Shown piece after piece: positions 17,537 to 28,245 of a stretch of DNA of 64,000 nt (the first letter of the stretch is position 1; the number at the start of each line of letters is the position of its first letter). Origin of the DNA: Acidobacteriota bacterium (GTDB lineage Bacteria > Acidobacteriota > Blastocatellia > Pyrinomonadales > Pyrinomonadaceae); contig JAFAVK010000066.1 in assembly GCA_019242475.1 (NCBI GenBank), forward strand, positions 1 to 64,000, read 5' to 3'. The notes under the pieces are model-generated. The model did not search any database and was not told the DNA's origin. It saw only the letters and a list, made by a program, of their open reading frames with translations. Made by a program: the position numbers and the translations under genes.

Positions 17537-18391
17537 TCAGGCTTGCAACTGCGGCTCCGCGGCGGGCTCGGGCGCCGGTTCCGCGGCCGCCTCGGGCCTC
17601 CTCATCTCGGGCGGGGTCACGCGCGCGAGCGCGCCGAGCGTGACGAGCCAGCCGACGAGCGTCAGGACGAAGGCGAGCGCGAGGCGCAGGCCGAAGACCG
17701 ACAGCTCAGCCCAGCCGTTCGTCAGCGACGTGCGCGTGAAGAGGACGAAGTACGGCATCGACCCGAAGAGGAAGAGCCCGACCGCGTAGACGAGCACCGA
17801 CCGCGGCGCGTACGCCCGGCCGACGACGCGGTGCAATCCCTTGAGCGTCGCCAGGAGCCCCACGCGCGCCGCCGACAGCCACAGGTGCGCCGCCGCGAGC
17901 GGCAGCAGGAACCCGAGCAGCACCAGCCAAGACCACGACAGCAGCGCCTCCTGCCAGTGCAAAGGCACCGGCCGCTCGCCCATGACGCCCGGCCCCGTGG
18001 GGATGTGCGGCGGCTCGTCCACCTTCGGCAGCCACCCTTGCAGCTTGTAGAGCAGATAGACGAAGAGCGCGGCGAAGAGCGCGACGGGGACGGCCAGCAG
18101 CAGCACCTTCAGAAAGTCGCGCGGCGCGCGCCGCATGATGCGGCCGGCGGTCGCCTCGGGCAGCGCGGCGTTAGCCGCCGCCGCCTGGAAAAGGAAGAAG
18201 AGCAGCGGCGCGGCGGCGGCCGTCACGGCCGTCACGGAGAGCTGCCACGCGTTCGCCACGCCTACCGCGAAGAAGTAGTAGACGCTCGACAGCAGCAGCG
18301 CGTAGAGCAGGGCGAGCAGCAGGAGCCCGCGCCAGTCGCGGAGAAGGTCGCGTGTCGAGGCCCCGAGGGCTGCGAATGACTCTTTAATCAT
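17537..18391 (-). CDS. Multi-pass membrane protein of unknown function
   Basis: The 284-residue protein has six hydrophobic segments (about residues 20-45, 50-75, 95-118, 150-172, 200-218, 226-250) and ends in an Ala/Pro/Glu-rich cytoplasmic-type tail. A longer hydrophilic loop (about 118-150, with VDEPPHIPTGPGVMGERP) lies between the third and fourth segments. No catalytic motif is seen. It starts 28 bp after alpha-2-macroglobulin and ends 3 bp before the secreted-protein gene, so these are co-transcribed. Confidence 0.7.
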   Translation of the reverse strand: MIKESFAALGASTRDLLRDWRGLLLLALLYALLLSSVYYFFAVGVANAWQLSVTAVTAAAAPLLFFLFQAAAANAALPEATAGRIMRRAPRDFLKVLLLAVPVALFAALFVYLLYKLQGWLPKVDEPPHIPTGPGVMGERPVPLHWQEALLSWSWLVLLGFLLPLAAAHLWLSAARVGLLATLKGLHRVVGRAYAPRSVLVYAVGLFLFGSMPYFVLFTRTSLTNGWAELSVFGLRLALAFVLTLVGWLVTLGALARVTPPEMRRPEAAAEPAPEPAAEPQLQA

Positions 18392-18419
18392 CGTCGTCTT
18401 TCCTTGTGAGCCTCGGCGC

Positions 18420-21400
18420 TCACTTGTCGAGGATGGTCAGGCCGGCCGTGGCCGAGTTGGCGCGCACGTCGGGCTCGTACATGCGCTCGACGCGCGCGGG
18501 CGCGGCGCGGAACTGGCCGGGCTCCTGCACGCGCATCGCGTACTGGAACTGCGCCTTCCCGCCGAAGTGGTCGAGGAAGATGACGGCGCGGTTGTCGCGG
18601 AACTCGCGCTCGCTGTACCAATCGCTCCAGTCCTTGTCGGTGTGGTTGAGGTCGATGCCGCTCACCTCCTCGACCTGCTCGCAGCCGGCCGGGATCGGGT
18701 CTTCGATCATGAGGTAGCTCGCGGCCTCGCCCTCCACCGTCAGGCGCGAGACGATGGTGTCGCCCGAGCGCACGTCGCCCGAGAGCGGCTCCACCTGCCA
18801 GCCGATCCCGCCGTCCGGCTTCTCGACGACCTTCAGGCGCAGGTACTCGCGGCGCAGCTTGAGCTGCGGCACGCCCTGCTCCTGCGTCTGCTCGTCGTTC
18901 GTGTAGTGCGTCACGTTCGTCGCGAGGTAGAGGACGCCGCGGCCGCGCTTGACGACGCGCACCTCGCTCGTCTGCCCGACCTCGCCGCCGCGCCGCTGCA
19001 CGGTGAAGACCTGCATCGAGGCCGAGTCGGCGGCCGTCACCTGCCGCTGCGCGACCTGCTGCCCGTCCACGTAGACTTCGAGCGCGTAGTCGGGGTCGAG
19101 CTCCTTGCTCACCTTCACGTAGTCGAGCAGGCCGTAGACGGCGAAGGCCGTCTCGCGCGTCGAGAGCCAGTAGTAGCCGTGGCGGCGGTGGCCCGTGAGC
19201 CAGCGCGCGGCGCGCGGCAAGACTTCGCTCGCGGGCAGGATGCGCGCCAGCGCCTTGACCGCGACCGCCGTCGCCTCCGTGTCGTTCCAGCCGTTCTCGC
19301 TCTGCCAGAAGGCTTCGGCGCCGCCGCCCTTGGCCGACCGTTCCAGCTCGCCCGCGACCGCCTGCGCGCGGTTGTCGTTGCGCTCCTTCAGACCGAGCGC
19401 CAGGTGCGCGCGGCCGTAGGCGCCGAGCTTCGCGCGGTTCGTGAAGATGTCGTTCAAATAGCGCATCTCCGCGTCGCCGCTCTCGGCGAGCGCGTAGGCC
19501 ATGTAGGCGCGCGCGTCCAGGCCGTCCCCTTCGGCGTTCGCTTCGAGCAGTTTCTTGAGCGCGTCGCGCCCGTTCTCAAGGCGGTTGGCGTCAACCTCGT
19601 AGCCCGCGCGCTGCGCCTGCACCAGGCCGTCCACGACGTAGGCCGTCATCCACGGGCTCGTGTCGTCGTCCTTCCACCAGCCCCAGCCGCCGTCCGGGTG
19701 CTGGAAGCCGTAGAGGCGACGCAGACCCTTGCGCACCTTCTTGCCCACGTCGTTCGTGTCCCTAACGGTCGCCGTCTGCACGCTCTGCAAAGCCTGCGTG
19801 ACGATGACGTTCGGCAGGAGCGAGGACATCGTCTGCTCGGTGCAGCCGTAGGGGTAGCTCGTCAGGTAGTCGAGCGCGCCGAAGAGCGTGCCGGCTATCG
19901 TCGGCGAGACCTCGACGCGCAGCGTGCGCGCGTTCGGGTCGGCGTCCGCGGGCAGCTTGACGGTGACCGTCTTGTTGGCCTCGTCGTCCGAGATGGCGAA
20001 CGAGTCGGCGCGCGTGTACTTCAGCCCGCGCGGGACGACGGGGAGGCCGGTCTCGACGGCGTCCGATTCGGTGTCGGTCAGAGCCTTCGCCAGAATCTTC
20101 AGGTCGCCGCTGGCGGGCGCCTCGACGCGCCAGTTGACGCGGTACTCGCCCTGGCTCGGGATGGTCACGGTCTGCTGCGCCGGGTCGAGCAGCTTCGCGC
20201 CGGCCACCTCGATGCCGATCTTCGTCACCTTCTCCGACTTGAGGTAGTTGTGAACGATCCCCGAGAGGATGACGGTGTCGCCCGCCGTCAGGAAGCGCGG
20301 CATGGCGACGCGGAGGATGACGTCTTTCCGCTCGACCACCTTCGAGACGGCGACGCCGACCTTCGTGTCGGCCGTGACGGCGCGCGCCGTGGCGCGCCAC
20401 GTCGTCAGGTTGTCGGGCAGGTCGAACTTCGCCGTCGCCTTGCCGTCCGCGCCCGTCAAGAGGTTGGGCTGCCAGAAGGCCGTGTCCTTGAAAATCTTCC
20501 TGACGAGCGGAGTGGCCGTGTCGTCCTTCACGTCGGCGAACTGGTTCTTCGGCTTCTTCCGCTGCGCCAGCTCGATCTTCTTCTCGCCCGCGTAGCCGGA
20601 GAAGTTGTAGTTGACCGAGAAGGAGGTCGAGACCGAGCTGTAGCGCGGGCCGTAGAACTCGCGCCGGATGTCGCCGACCGACTCGGACGCGATGCTGTAG
20701 ACGGCCTCGTCCACGACGCCCAGGCTCACCTCCGCCCCCGCGGCGGGCGAGCCGTCCGCGTTGCGCGCGAGCACGGTGTAGGAGGCAGTCTCGCGCGGCT
20801 TGTACTCCTTCTTGTTCGGGATGATCTCAAGGCTGAGCAGCTTGTCGCGCGCCGGCACCTTGAGGTCGAGCGTCTGCGTGTACATCTCGCTGTTGCGGAC
20901 GTAGGTGACGCTGACGCTGACGTTCGGGGCGAAGCGCGCCTCGACCGGGATGTCGATGGTCGCCTGCCGGCCGGCGACATGGAGCTGCCGCACGGCGAGG
21001 ACGTTGTCCAGCTCGGTCGTGACGAGCAGGTGCGCGTCCTCCTTCGGCAGTTGCGCGAGGATGTGCGCCGTCTCGCCGGGCTTATAGGAGGGCTTGTCGG
21101 CGACGAGCTGTATCTCGTCTTCGCCCTGGTAAGAGACGTCCGTCCAGTTCCCCGTCGGGTCGGCGACCCAGAGGTAGCCGGCCTCCATCACGACGGGCTT
21201 GCCGCCCTCGTCAACGGTCGTCTTGATGCGGATGCTGCCGGGCTGGGGCGCCGTGTAGTCGGTCGAAGCCTTGCCCTCGGCGTTCGTGTCCACGTCCACG
21301 GACGAAAGCTCCTTCTCCTCGACCTCGTAGTCGGGGTACTCGTAGCCGTCCTCCGTCTTCTTGACGACCTTCTTCCAGCGGCGGTCGAAGAAGGTGACCT

Positions 21401-23348
21401 TGACGCGCGTCTGCACGGGCCGCCCCTCGCGGTCGCGCGCGGTGACGTTGACGTGTGCCGCGTCGCCCTTGTTGTAGACGTAGCGGTCGGCGTAGGCGTA
21501 GGCGACGACGTTGCTGCGGACGCCGGTGAAGGAGGCCGAGCCGCTCATCGAGCGGCGGGCGGCGTCCGTCACCTCGGCTTCGAGGCGGTAGCTGTAGTCC
21601 CAGTTATCTTTCGCGTCGGCCTGCGGGACTTTGTAGTCCACGTTGAGCTGCCCCTGCGCGTCGAGCTTGCCGTCGCCTTCGAGCACCATCTCGTCGCCGT
21701 AGCTCGAGCCCTCGCCCCCGCCCTCCTCGGCGGTGGGGTCGGCGCCGAACTCGTCCTCCTCGTCGCCGCCGCCCTCCGTCCACCAGCCGTAGTAGCGCGA
21801 GCGGTAGACGTAATACTTGACCGAAGCCTTCGCGACGGGCGAGCCGAAGAAGTAGTTGGCCGAGACGGTGAAGCGCGTCTGGTCGCCCGCGTGGACGTAA
21901 GCCTGCGGCGTCGTCACCTTCACCTTGTACTCGGGCTTCTTGTACTCGGCCACCTCGAAGCTGCCGGTAGCCTCGACGCCGTCGAGCGAGGCGCTGATGT
22001 TGTAGTAGCCGAGCGCCGTCTCCTCGGGCAGGTCAAGCTCGCCGCTGAAGGTGCCGCGCGTGGAGAGCGGCAGCTCCTGCTCGTAGATGCTCGCGCCGTC
22101 GCCGTCGGTGACCGTGACGTTGACGGCCTTGCCCGCGGGCAGCTTGTAGCCGTCGTCGGTGCGCTCGCGGAGGATGCCGCGGAAGTAGACCTTCTGCTCG
22201 GGCCGGTAGACGGGGCGGTCGGTGTAGAGGTAGCTCATCAGGTCTGAGCCGCCGCCGCCCTCCTCGTCGCCCTCGCCGCCGCCGGAGCCGCTGAAGTAGT
22301 AGGAGTCGAGGTCGGAGATGGAGAAGTTGTCGCCCTGGCTCGCCATGACGAGGTAGGATTCGGAGACCTGCGGCCCCTCCGCCGCGTCACCTTCCGCATC
22401 ACTTTCGTCGGCCGCCTCTTCGTCCGCGCCCGGCTTCGCGGGCGGCTTCTTCTCGACGACCTGGAGCTTGAGCAGTCCCTGCTTGTCGGTCGCTCCCTTC
22501 GTCACGTCATTCTTCTTGCGGATGACCTGCACCTGCACGCCTTCGCGCGGCTGGCCGGTCTTGCGCTCGACGGCGTAGACGAGCATCGAGCCGTCCTTCG
22601 AGGTCTTCTGGACGGTGGCGAGTTCTGTGACGATGAGGATGCCGAAGGCGCGCAGGTCGTCGTGGACGGCCTCGACTAAGTAGACGCCCGGGTCGCGCTT
22701 GCCTAGGGAGATCATCCGGCGGTCGTACACGTCTTCGAGCGGCGGCAACTTCTCGCGCCAGCTCGTGACCATCTGGTCGGGGTTGAGGAGCGGCACGCGC
22801 GCGAAGTCGGTCGCGACGTTGAGGGGCGTGCGGTTACTCGTATCATCTTCTTCAGGACGGAAGCGCTGATTAAAACCCTTGCGCGACTGGTTCTGGAGCT
22901 GCTGGCGGACGTAGGTCTTGACGTGGCCGTAGCCCCAGCTCTTGAGCGCCCGGAGTTTTTCGAGGAACGTCGGCTGCTTCTCGACGCTCTTGCCGACCTC
23001 GGCCTCCTCGTCCTCGCCGACCTGGTGCGGGTTGTCGAGCTGGCGGAAGAATTTGACCGGGTCTTTGACCTTGTAGACGCGGAAGTCCAAAGCCTCCACG
23101 CCGCGGTAGTTGACCCAGACGCGCGCGCGGTCGGTGGTCGCGTAGGTGCGGTTGGTGTGGAGCGAGAAGAAGGGCTTGGCGTGCGGGTCGGGCGGCTGCG
23201 GCGTGCGCCCGTCCTCGCTCAGCTCGGCCGGCGCGACCGCCGCCGCGTAAGCATAGCGCGCCTTCACGCGCAGCGCGACGAAACCCAGGACGAGCGCCAG
23301 CGCGCCCGCGTAGACCGCAACGCCTGTCAGAAGAGAACGACGGGACAT
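18420..23348 (-). CDS. Bacterial alpha-2-macroglobulin family protein with intact thioester
   Basis: The 1642-residue protein has an N-terminal TM anchor (residues 8-27) and many macroglobulin beta domains (MG2-like YTDRPVYRPEQKVYFRG near residue 375). The alpha-2-macroglobulin core is near residue 960 (FWQPNLLTGADGKATAKFDL). The thioester motif YGCTEQ lies at Cys1169-Gln1172 in a helical thioester domain that runs to about 1420. Bacterial members trap attacking proteases in the periplasm or envelope through the Cys-Gln thioester. A helical insert at 100-190 and an acidic Gly-rich stretch near 355-365 are extra. The downstream transpeptidase/SpoIID gene recalls the pairing of E. coli yfhM with pbpC, while the upstream DUF1175 gene recalls yfaS-yfaT. 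Confidence 0.93.
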   Translation of the reverse strand: MSRRSLLTGVAVYAGALALVLGFVALRVKARYAYAAAVAPAELSEDGRTPQPPDPHAKPFFSLHTNRTYATTDRARVWVNYRGVEALDFRVYKVKDPVKFFRQLDNPHQVGEDEEAEVGKSVEKQPTFLEKLRALKSWGYGHVKTYVRQQLQNQSRKGFNQRFRPEEDDTSNRTPLNVATDFARVPLLNPDQMVTSWREKLPPLEDVYDRRMISLGKRDPGVYLVEAVHDDLRAFGILIVTELATVQKTSKDGSMLVYAVERKTGQPREGVQVQVIRKKNDVTKGATDKQGLLKLQVVEKKPPAKPGADEEAADESDAEGDAAEGPQVSESYLVMASQGDNFSISDLDSYYFSGSGGGEGDEEGGGGSDLMSYLYTDRPVYRPEQKVYFRGILRERTDDGYKLPAGKAVNVTVTDGDGASIYEQELPLSTRGTFSGELDLPEETALGYYNISASLDGVEATGSFEVAEYKKPEYKVKVTTPQAYVHAGDQTRFTVSANYFFGSPVAKASVKYYVYRSRYYGWWTEGGGDEEDEFGADPTAEEGGGEGSSYGDEMVLEGDGKLDAQGQLNVDYKVPQADAKDNWDYSYRLEAEVTDAARRSMSGSASFTGVRSNVVAYAYADRYVYNKGDAAHVNVTARDREGRPVQTRVKVTFFDRRWKKVVKKTEDGYEYPDYEVEEKELSSVDVDTNAEGKASTDYTAPQPGSIRIKTTVDEGGKPVVMEAGYLWVADPTGNWTDVSYQGEDEIQLVADKPSYKPGETAHILAQLPKEDAHLLVTTELDNVLAVRQLHVAGRQATIDIPVEARFAPNVSVSVTYVRNSEMYTQTLDLKVPARDKLLSLEIIPNKKEYKPRETASYTVLARNADGSPAAGAEVSLGVVDEAVYSIASESVGDIRREFYGPRYSSVSTSFSVNYNFSGYAGEKKIELAQRKKPKNQFADVKDDTATPLVRKIFKDTAFWQPNLLTGADGKATAKFDLPDNLTTWRATARAVTADTKVGVAVSKVVERKDVILRVAMPRFLTAGDTVILSGIVHNYLKSEKVTKIGIEVAGAKLLDPAQQTVTIPSQGEYRVNWRVEAPASGDLKILAKALTDTESDAVETGLPVVPRGLKYTRADSFAISDDEANKTVTVKLPADADPNARTLRVEVSPTIAGTLFGALDYLTSYPYGCTEQTMSSLLPNVIVTQALQSVQTATVRDTNDVGKKVRKGLRRLYGFQHPDGGWGWWKDDDTSPWMTAYVVDGLVQAQRAGYEVDANRLENGRDALKKLLEANAEGDGLDARAYMAYALAESGDAEMRYLNDIFTNRAKLGAYGRAHLALGLKERNDNRAQAVAGELERSAKGGGAEAFWQSENGWNDTEATAVAVKALARILPASEVLPRAARWLTGHRRHGYYWLSTRETAFAVYGLLDYVKVSKELDPDYALEVYVDGQQVAQRQVTAADSASMQVFTVQRRGGEVGQTSEVRVVKRGRGVLYLATNVTHYTNDEQTQEQGVPQLKLRREYLRLKVVEKPDGGIGWQVEPLSGDVRSGDTIVSRLTVEGEAASYLMIEDPIPAGCEQVEEVSGIDLNHTDKDWSDWYSEREFRDNRAVIFLDHFGGKAQFQYAMRVQEPGQFRAAPARVERMYEPDVRANSATAGLTILDK

Positions 23349-23365
23349 AAGCCCTCCGGGGAATC

Positions 23366-23487
23366 AGTAGGCAGTAGGCAGATGGCAGCAGGCAGTTGAA
23401 GAACTTTCTTTTCTGCCGGGCAGGGTTCCGCCCTCAACGTTAGCGACGCGGAGCGACTGCCTACTGCCATCTGCTTACTGCCTACTG
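23366..23487. repeat. Inverted repeat, GTAGGCAG type, copy 3
   Basis: Imperfect arms at 23366-23397 and 23456-23487 (two or three mismatches, for example GGCAGCAGG) lie between the DUF1175 and alpha-2-macroglobulin genes, both on the minus strand. Confidence 0.85.
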
Positions 23488-23490
23488 TTT

Positions 23491-24318
23491 TCATTCAAGT
23501 ATTTTCAGACGGTAGAAGCCGAGAAAGTTCTTGTTGGCCGCGACGGGGCGCCAGCGCGGGTCGGGGTGGCGCGCGAGCACCGAGAGGCGCACCTTGCGGA
23601 CTTCGCCGGCGTCCGTTGGCGAAGAGCCCGTGTGGTAGACGAGCCAGTCGGACGCGCCCTCGTCGTCGGTGCGCGCGCGGCCGAGGAAGAGCATGACGTG
23701 GTACGGGTACTTCTGCACCCAGGGCTGGTGGAAGAAGAGGAGGTCGCCGGGCTCTGCCTGGCGGGGGTCGCGGCCGATGAAGCGGCTGTTGAACTCCTTG
23801 AGCGTGCGCGCGTCGGCGTACTCGGAGAAGGTGCCGTCCGAGAGGTTCGACTCCGAGAAGGAGCCGGCCGCGGTGCGGAACAGTTTCTCGCCGACGGGGC
23901 TGCGCTCCAGAGTGTAGGCGCGCACGTCGGGCGCGACCGGGTCGTAAGACTCGCCCATCCGCAGAAGCCACGCGCGGTCGTGCGCGCGCAGCGCCTCGCG
24001 CCAGGCGAAGCGCACGAGCCCGGCGCAGTCGCGCTGGCTCTCGTTCCACTCCCTGCTCGTCTCGTAGAACTGCGCCTCGGCGACGGCCGTGAACCACTTG
24101 CGGAAGCTCTCGCGGTCGCCGTAGGAGCGGAGTTCTAAGGGGTCGGGGATGCCGTCGGAGTCGGTGTCTGCCCAGGCGGGCGCGGGCGCGGGCCTGGCCG
24201 CGGGCGGCGGGGCCTTCGCGGCGCCGGGGCGCGCGGCCGTCTGCTGGCATGCTGCGAAGAGTGAGAGCGCCGCGACGCAGAGAAGTAGGACGGGGGCTAG
24301 ACGCAGAGGGGGAAGCAT
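23491..24318 (-). CDS. DUF1175 (YfaT-like) lipoprotein with NlpC/P60-like features
   Basis: The 275-residue protein begins with a lipoprotein signal (VLLLCVAALSLFAACQQ, lipidation Cys about 24) and a Pro/Ala-rich linker, then ADTDSDGIPDPLELRSYGDRE. The domain carries DCAGLVRFAWREAL and a later PYHVMLFLGR, a Cys-His arrangement like NlpC/P60 or CHAP hydrolases, and fits DUF1175, the family of E. coli YfaT. In E. coli this family is encoded beside the alpha-2-macroglobulin YfaS; here the same neighbour lies 142 bp downstream. ATG 24318 was chosen because the signal sequence begins there. Its role is unknown; an amidase or peptidase acting with the macroglobulin is an inference. Confidence 0.78.
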   Translation of the reverse strand: MLPPLRLAPVLLLCVAALSLFAACQQTAARPGAAKAPPPAARPAPAPAWADTDSDGIPDPLELRSYGDRESFRKWFTAVAEAQFYETSREWNESQRDCAGLVRFAWREALRAHDRAWLLRMGESYDPVAPDVRAYTLERSPVGEKLFRTAAGSFSESNLSDGTFSEYADARTLKEFNSRFIGRDPRQAEPGDLLFFHQPWVQKYPYHVMLFLGRARTDDEGASDWLVYHTGSSPTDAGEVRKVRLSVLARHPDPRWRPVAANKNFLGFYRLKILE

Positions 24319-24693
24319 CCTTTCGACTTGCACGGACGGTTTCAACGACGAAGACGGGCGCGCTAAAACTAACACGGCTTTCGTAAAATGTCTTCCCCCT
24401 TTTTACGACGGCGCCCCCCGGCCGCCGTCAAACCCACGCCTCACGCCGCGGATTCTGCGCCCGACACACGGCCACCGCGAGACGGCCCCCGACAGTCCCG
24501 GAGCGTGAGGACGCGCCGCGGCAGGTGTGGCTAACCACAGGAAGAGCGTGAACCGTAAACCGTGACAAGAAGGAAACAGCTTTCCTTCTTGTCACGGTTT
24601 ACGGTTCACGCTCTTCTCGCTTGCCTTCCCTGCCCCTTGCCGCTATCTTTCATCCCACACCGACAACACGGGACAAGGAAGGGTTTCAGACTG
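24319..24693. other. Intergenic region between divergent genes (375 bp)
   Basis: The region separates the DUF1175 gene from treS. It contains a perfect 36-bp hairpin (24541-24616) and the AAGGAAGG ribosome site of treS. The first 220 bp are GC-rich without a convincing frame, RNA gene or repeat. Confidence 0.7.
24541..24616. repeat. Perfect 36-bp hairpin with 4-base loop upstream of treS
   Basis: Arm 24541-24576 (begins GAAGAGCGTGAACCGTAAAC) is exactly inverted at 24581-24616 around CAGC. Internally it repeats ACCGTAAACCGTGA-like units, as in other low-complexity junction repeats. There is no T-run, so it is not a classic terminator, and no plus-strand gene precedes it. Confidence 0.92.
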
Positions 24694-26373
<1,680 letters not shown>

Positions 26374-26376
26374 GAG

Positions 26377-26862
26377 ATGAGTTCGGCACAACAGACTGAC
26401 CGAGAGGACGGAAAAAGGATGCTGAAGGCTCTGGGGAGCGGGCTGGTGGGCGCGTTCGCGCTCACGCTGGTGCACGAGACGGCGCGGCGCTACATCGACG
26501 ACGCGCCGCGCATGGACGTGGTCGGCATGCGCGCCATCGCGAAGACGCTGCGCGCCGTGGACGTGGAGCCGCCCGTCCCTCTGCACGAGACGGCGCTCGT
26601 CGGCGAGCTGGTCTCGAACTCGCTCTACTACGGGCTGGTCGGCTTAGGCGACCCGGAGGACGGGCTCCGCAACGGCGCGGCTTTGGGCTTGGCCGCCGGA
26701 CTGGCGGCCGTCTACCTCCCCGAGCAGCTCGGCCTCGGCCGCCAGCCGGCCAAGGACTCGGCCGAGACCAACCTCCTCACCGTCGCCTTCTACCTCCTCG
26801 GCGGCCTCGCCGCCGGCGCCGCCTACCAGGCGCTCTCAGAAGATGCGGAAGCCCGACCGTAA
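26377..26862 (+). CDS. Small membrane protein of unknown function
   Basis: The 161-residue protein has hydrophobic segments near residues 20-38, 75-92, 100-118 and 138-155, with a conserved-looking loop RRYIDDAPRMDVVGMRA. The family was not recognised. It starts 3 bp after treS and shares its transcript. The last residues (DAEARP) and the TAA stop are contributed by a GCGGAAGCCCGACC-type repeat, so the natural C-terminus may have been replaced by the insertion. Confidence 0.65.
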   Translation: MSSAQQTDREDGKRMLKALGSGLVGAFALTLVHETARRYIDDAPRMDVVGMRAIAKTLRAVDVEPPVPLHETALVGELVSNSLYYGLVGLGDPEDGLRNGAALGLAAGLAAVYLPEQLGLGRQPAKDSAETNLLTVAFYLLGGLAAGAAYQALSEDAEARP

Positions 26863-26974
26863 GGGAGGGCTTCGGCGATACATCAAAGGAGGGATGGTGA
26901 GAGACGGCGCGCCTCTCACCATCCCTCCTTTCTTTGTTACAAGTACGCCCTCCCTTCCGGTCAGGCTTCTGCAA
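26846..26974. repeat. GCGGAAGCCCGACC-type repeat between convergent genes
   Basis: Outer imperfect arms GAAGCCCGACCGTAAGGGAG (near 26849) and CTCCCTTCCGGTCAGGCTTC (near 26951) enclose a perfect inner hairpin. The element provides the end of the upstream gene and overlaps the last codons of the downstream minus-strand gene. Confidence 0.85.
26885..26931 (+). terminator. Likely bidirectional terminator hairpin
   Basis: Perfect 19-bp arms (26885-26903, 26913-26931; AAAGGAGGGATGGTGAGAG and its complement) with a 9-base loop are followed by TTTCTTTGTT. It lies between the treS transcript and the convergent EEP gene. Confidence 0.6.
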
Positions 26975-28178
26975 GACGAAAATCAAGAACGATGGGGTCG
27001 TGGTCGGAGAGGACTTCGCCGCCGCCGCCCCTTAACCCGCCGACGACGCGGGGCGGCGACTGCGGGTCGGGCTCAACCCCTGTCCCCGCGAACCAGTCGA
27101 GCTTGAGCGAGCAGCGGCCGCCGTGGTCTCTGAGCGCCCACTCGATCCACCAGAAGCACCAGCGCGGCACCCATTCGCCCATGTTGGTGTTCGCCGCCAA
27201 ATCCTTCACGTCGTAATGGAGCGTCCCGGCGCCCGGCTCGTTCAAAGGCGCGTAGGCGTAGCCGCGCCGCTCAAGCTCTCGGAAGAGCCCGCGCTCGAAC
27301 CAGCGCTCGGGCTGCAAATAGTGTTTCTCGATGACGTGACCGACGCCCATCAGCACGCGCCGGAAGAAGCCCGCGATGGCGTAGACCGCGCGGCGCGAGT
27401 TGTAGGTCGAGGTGTTCCAGTCGCCCCCGACGAGGACGGGCAAGGGAGGCCCGAGCCGTTCGACGAAGTCGAGCACTACTTTCATCTGCCGCGCGCGGTG
27501 GCGCTGGCTCGAATGCGCGTCGAGGTGCAGGCTCACCGCGCGGAACGTGCCCGCGGGGTGCTCGATCTCGCAGACGACGGCGCGCTGACTTCCCAAACGC
27601 TTCTCGCGCCCCCTCATCTTGTCCTTGCCGTTCGGGAGCGCCAACGACCACGCGCGCCGAATCGGCCAGCGCGACAGCAAGGCGTTCCCGTGCAGGGCCT
27701 CCGCGTTCTCGCCCTCCGCCCCGCTCTCCAGCCCGCTCCCCTTGCTCAGGTTGACGTAGCACGGCGCGAACGCGTAGGCCATCCCGAGCGCTTCCGCGAT
27801 CTCGCGCGCCACGTGCCGGTTGCCCGAGCGCGCCATGCCGTAGTCCAGCTCGGTCAGGAGCAGCACGTCGCTCCGGCCCAACACTTCGTCTTCACGCAGC
27901 ACGCGCACAATCTCGTCCAGCTTGATCCCGCGCTCGATGTTCCAGGCGGTCGCGCGGACTGCGCCGCAGTCGAGCGGCGTCGCCCCTTCTTCCGAAATGA
28001 AGTCCTCTTGCTCGACGCCGCCGAGCACGCGCTCGACCTCGGGCCTGAGCCGCGCGTAGAGCGCCGAGGCTTCGAGCGCCTTCGTCGAGTGGAAGCGCGC
28101 CAGCTCCCCGAAGTGCGGCCTGAGACTGTGTTCGAGCGGCGAAGGTGCGGCGGTCGGCTGAAGGCTGAGTGTGTCCAT
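26961..28178 (-). CDS. Endonuclease/exonuclease/phosphatase family protein
   Basis: The 405-residue protein has the complete EEP fold signature: TAWNIERG (about residue 78), LLLTELDYGMARSGNRH (about 105), HGNALLSRWP, VSLHLDAHSSQRHRARQ, VLVGGDWNTSTYN and a terminal LSDHDPIVLDF with the catalytic Asp-His. These mark a metal-dependent phosphodiesterase. An N-terminal extension of about 70 residues and a WCFWWIEWAL segment are extra. No signal peptide is seen, so it is probably cytoplasmic. The substrate (DNA, RNA, lipid or sugar phosphate) cannot be told. It is divergent from the purine permease gene. Confidence 0.82.
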   Translation of the reverse strand: MDTLSLQPTAAPSPLEHSLRPHFGELARFHSTKALEASALYARLRPEVERVLGGVEQEDFISEEGATPLDCGAVRATAWNIERGIKLDEIVRVLREDEVLGRSDVLLLTELDYGMARSGNRHVAREIAEALGMAYAFAPCYVNLSKGSGLESGAEGENAEALHGNALLSRWPIRRAWSLALPNGKDKMRGREKRLGSQRAVVCEIEHPAGTFRAVSLHLDAHSSQRHRARQMKVVLDFVERLGPPLPVLVGGDWNTSTYNSRRAVYAIAGFFRRVLMGVGHVIEKHYLQPERWFERGLFRELERRGYAYAPLNEPGAGTLHYDVKDLAANTNMGEWVPRWCFWWIEWALRDHGGRCSLKLDWFAGTGVEPDPQSPPRVVGGLRGGGGEVLSDHDPIVLDFRLAEA

Positions 28179-28213
28179 CTGCGAGGCTTTGATGGTACAG
28201 TCTCCGGCCGAAA

Positions 28214-28245
28214 TATTTCAAATTTGAAATCTCAAATTTCAAATG
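28214..28245. repeat. Palindromic TTTGAAATCTCAAA repeat, copy 2
   Basis: AATTTGAAATCTCAAATT, flanked by ATTTCA and TTCAAAT, is almost fully palindromic. The start codon of the permease gene (ATG 28243) is made by its last bases (CAAATGG). Confidence 0.8.

Noticed and set aside
18567..22247. Very long frame (1226 residues) antisense to the alpha-2-macroglobulin gene
   Set aside because: The protein is Arg/Val/Asp-rich without domains, and the opposite strand encodes a clear A2M with thioester motif. It is a shadow of GC-rich coding DNA.
24562..24693. Extension of treS to 24562
   Set aside because: The added residues are encoded by the right arm of a hairpin and are not similar to TreS; a strong ribosome site precedes 24694.
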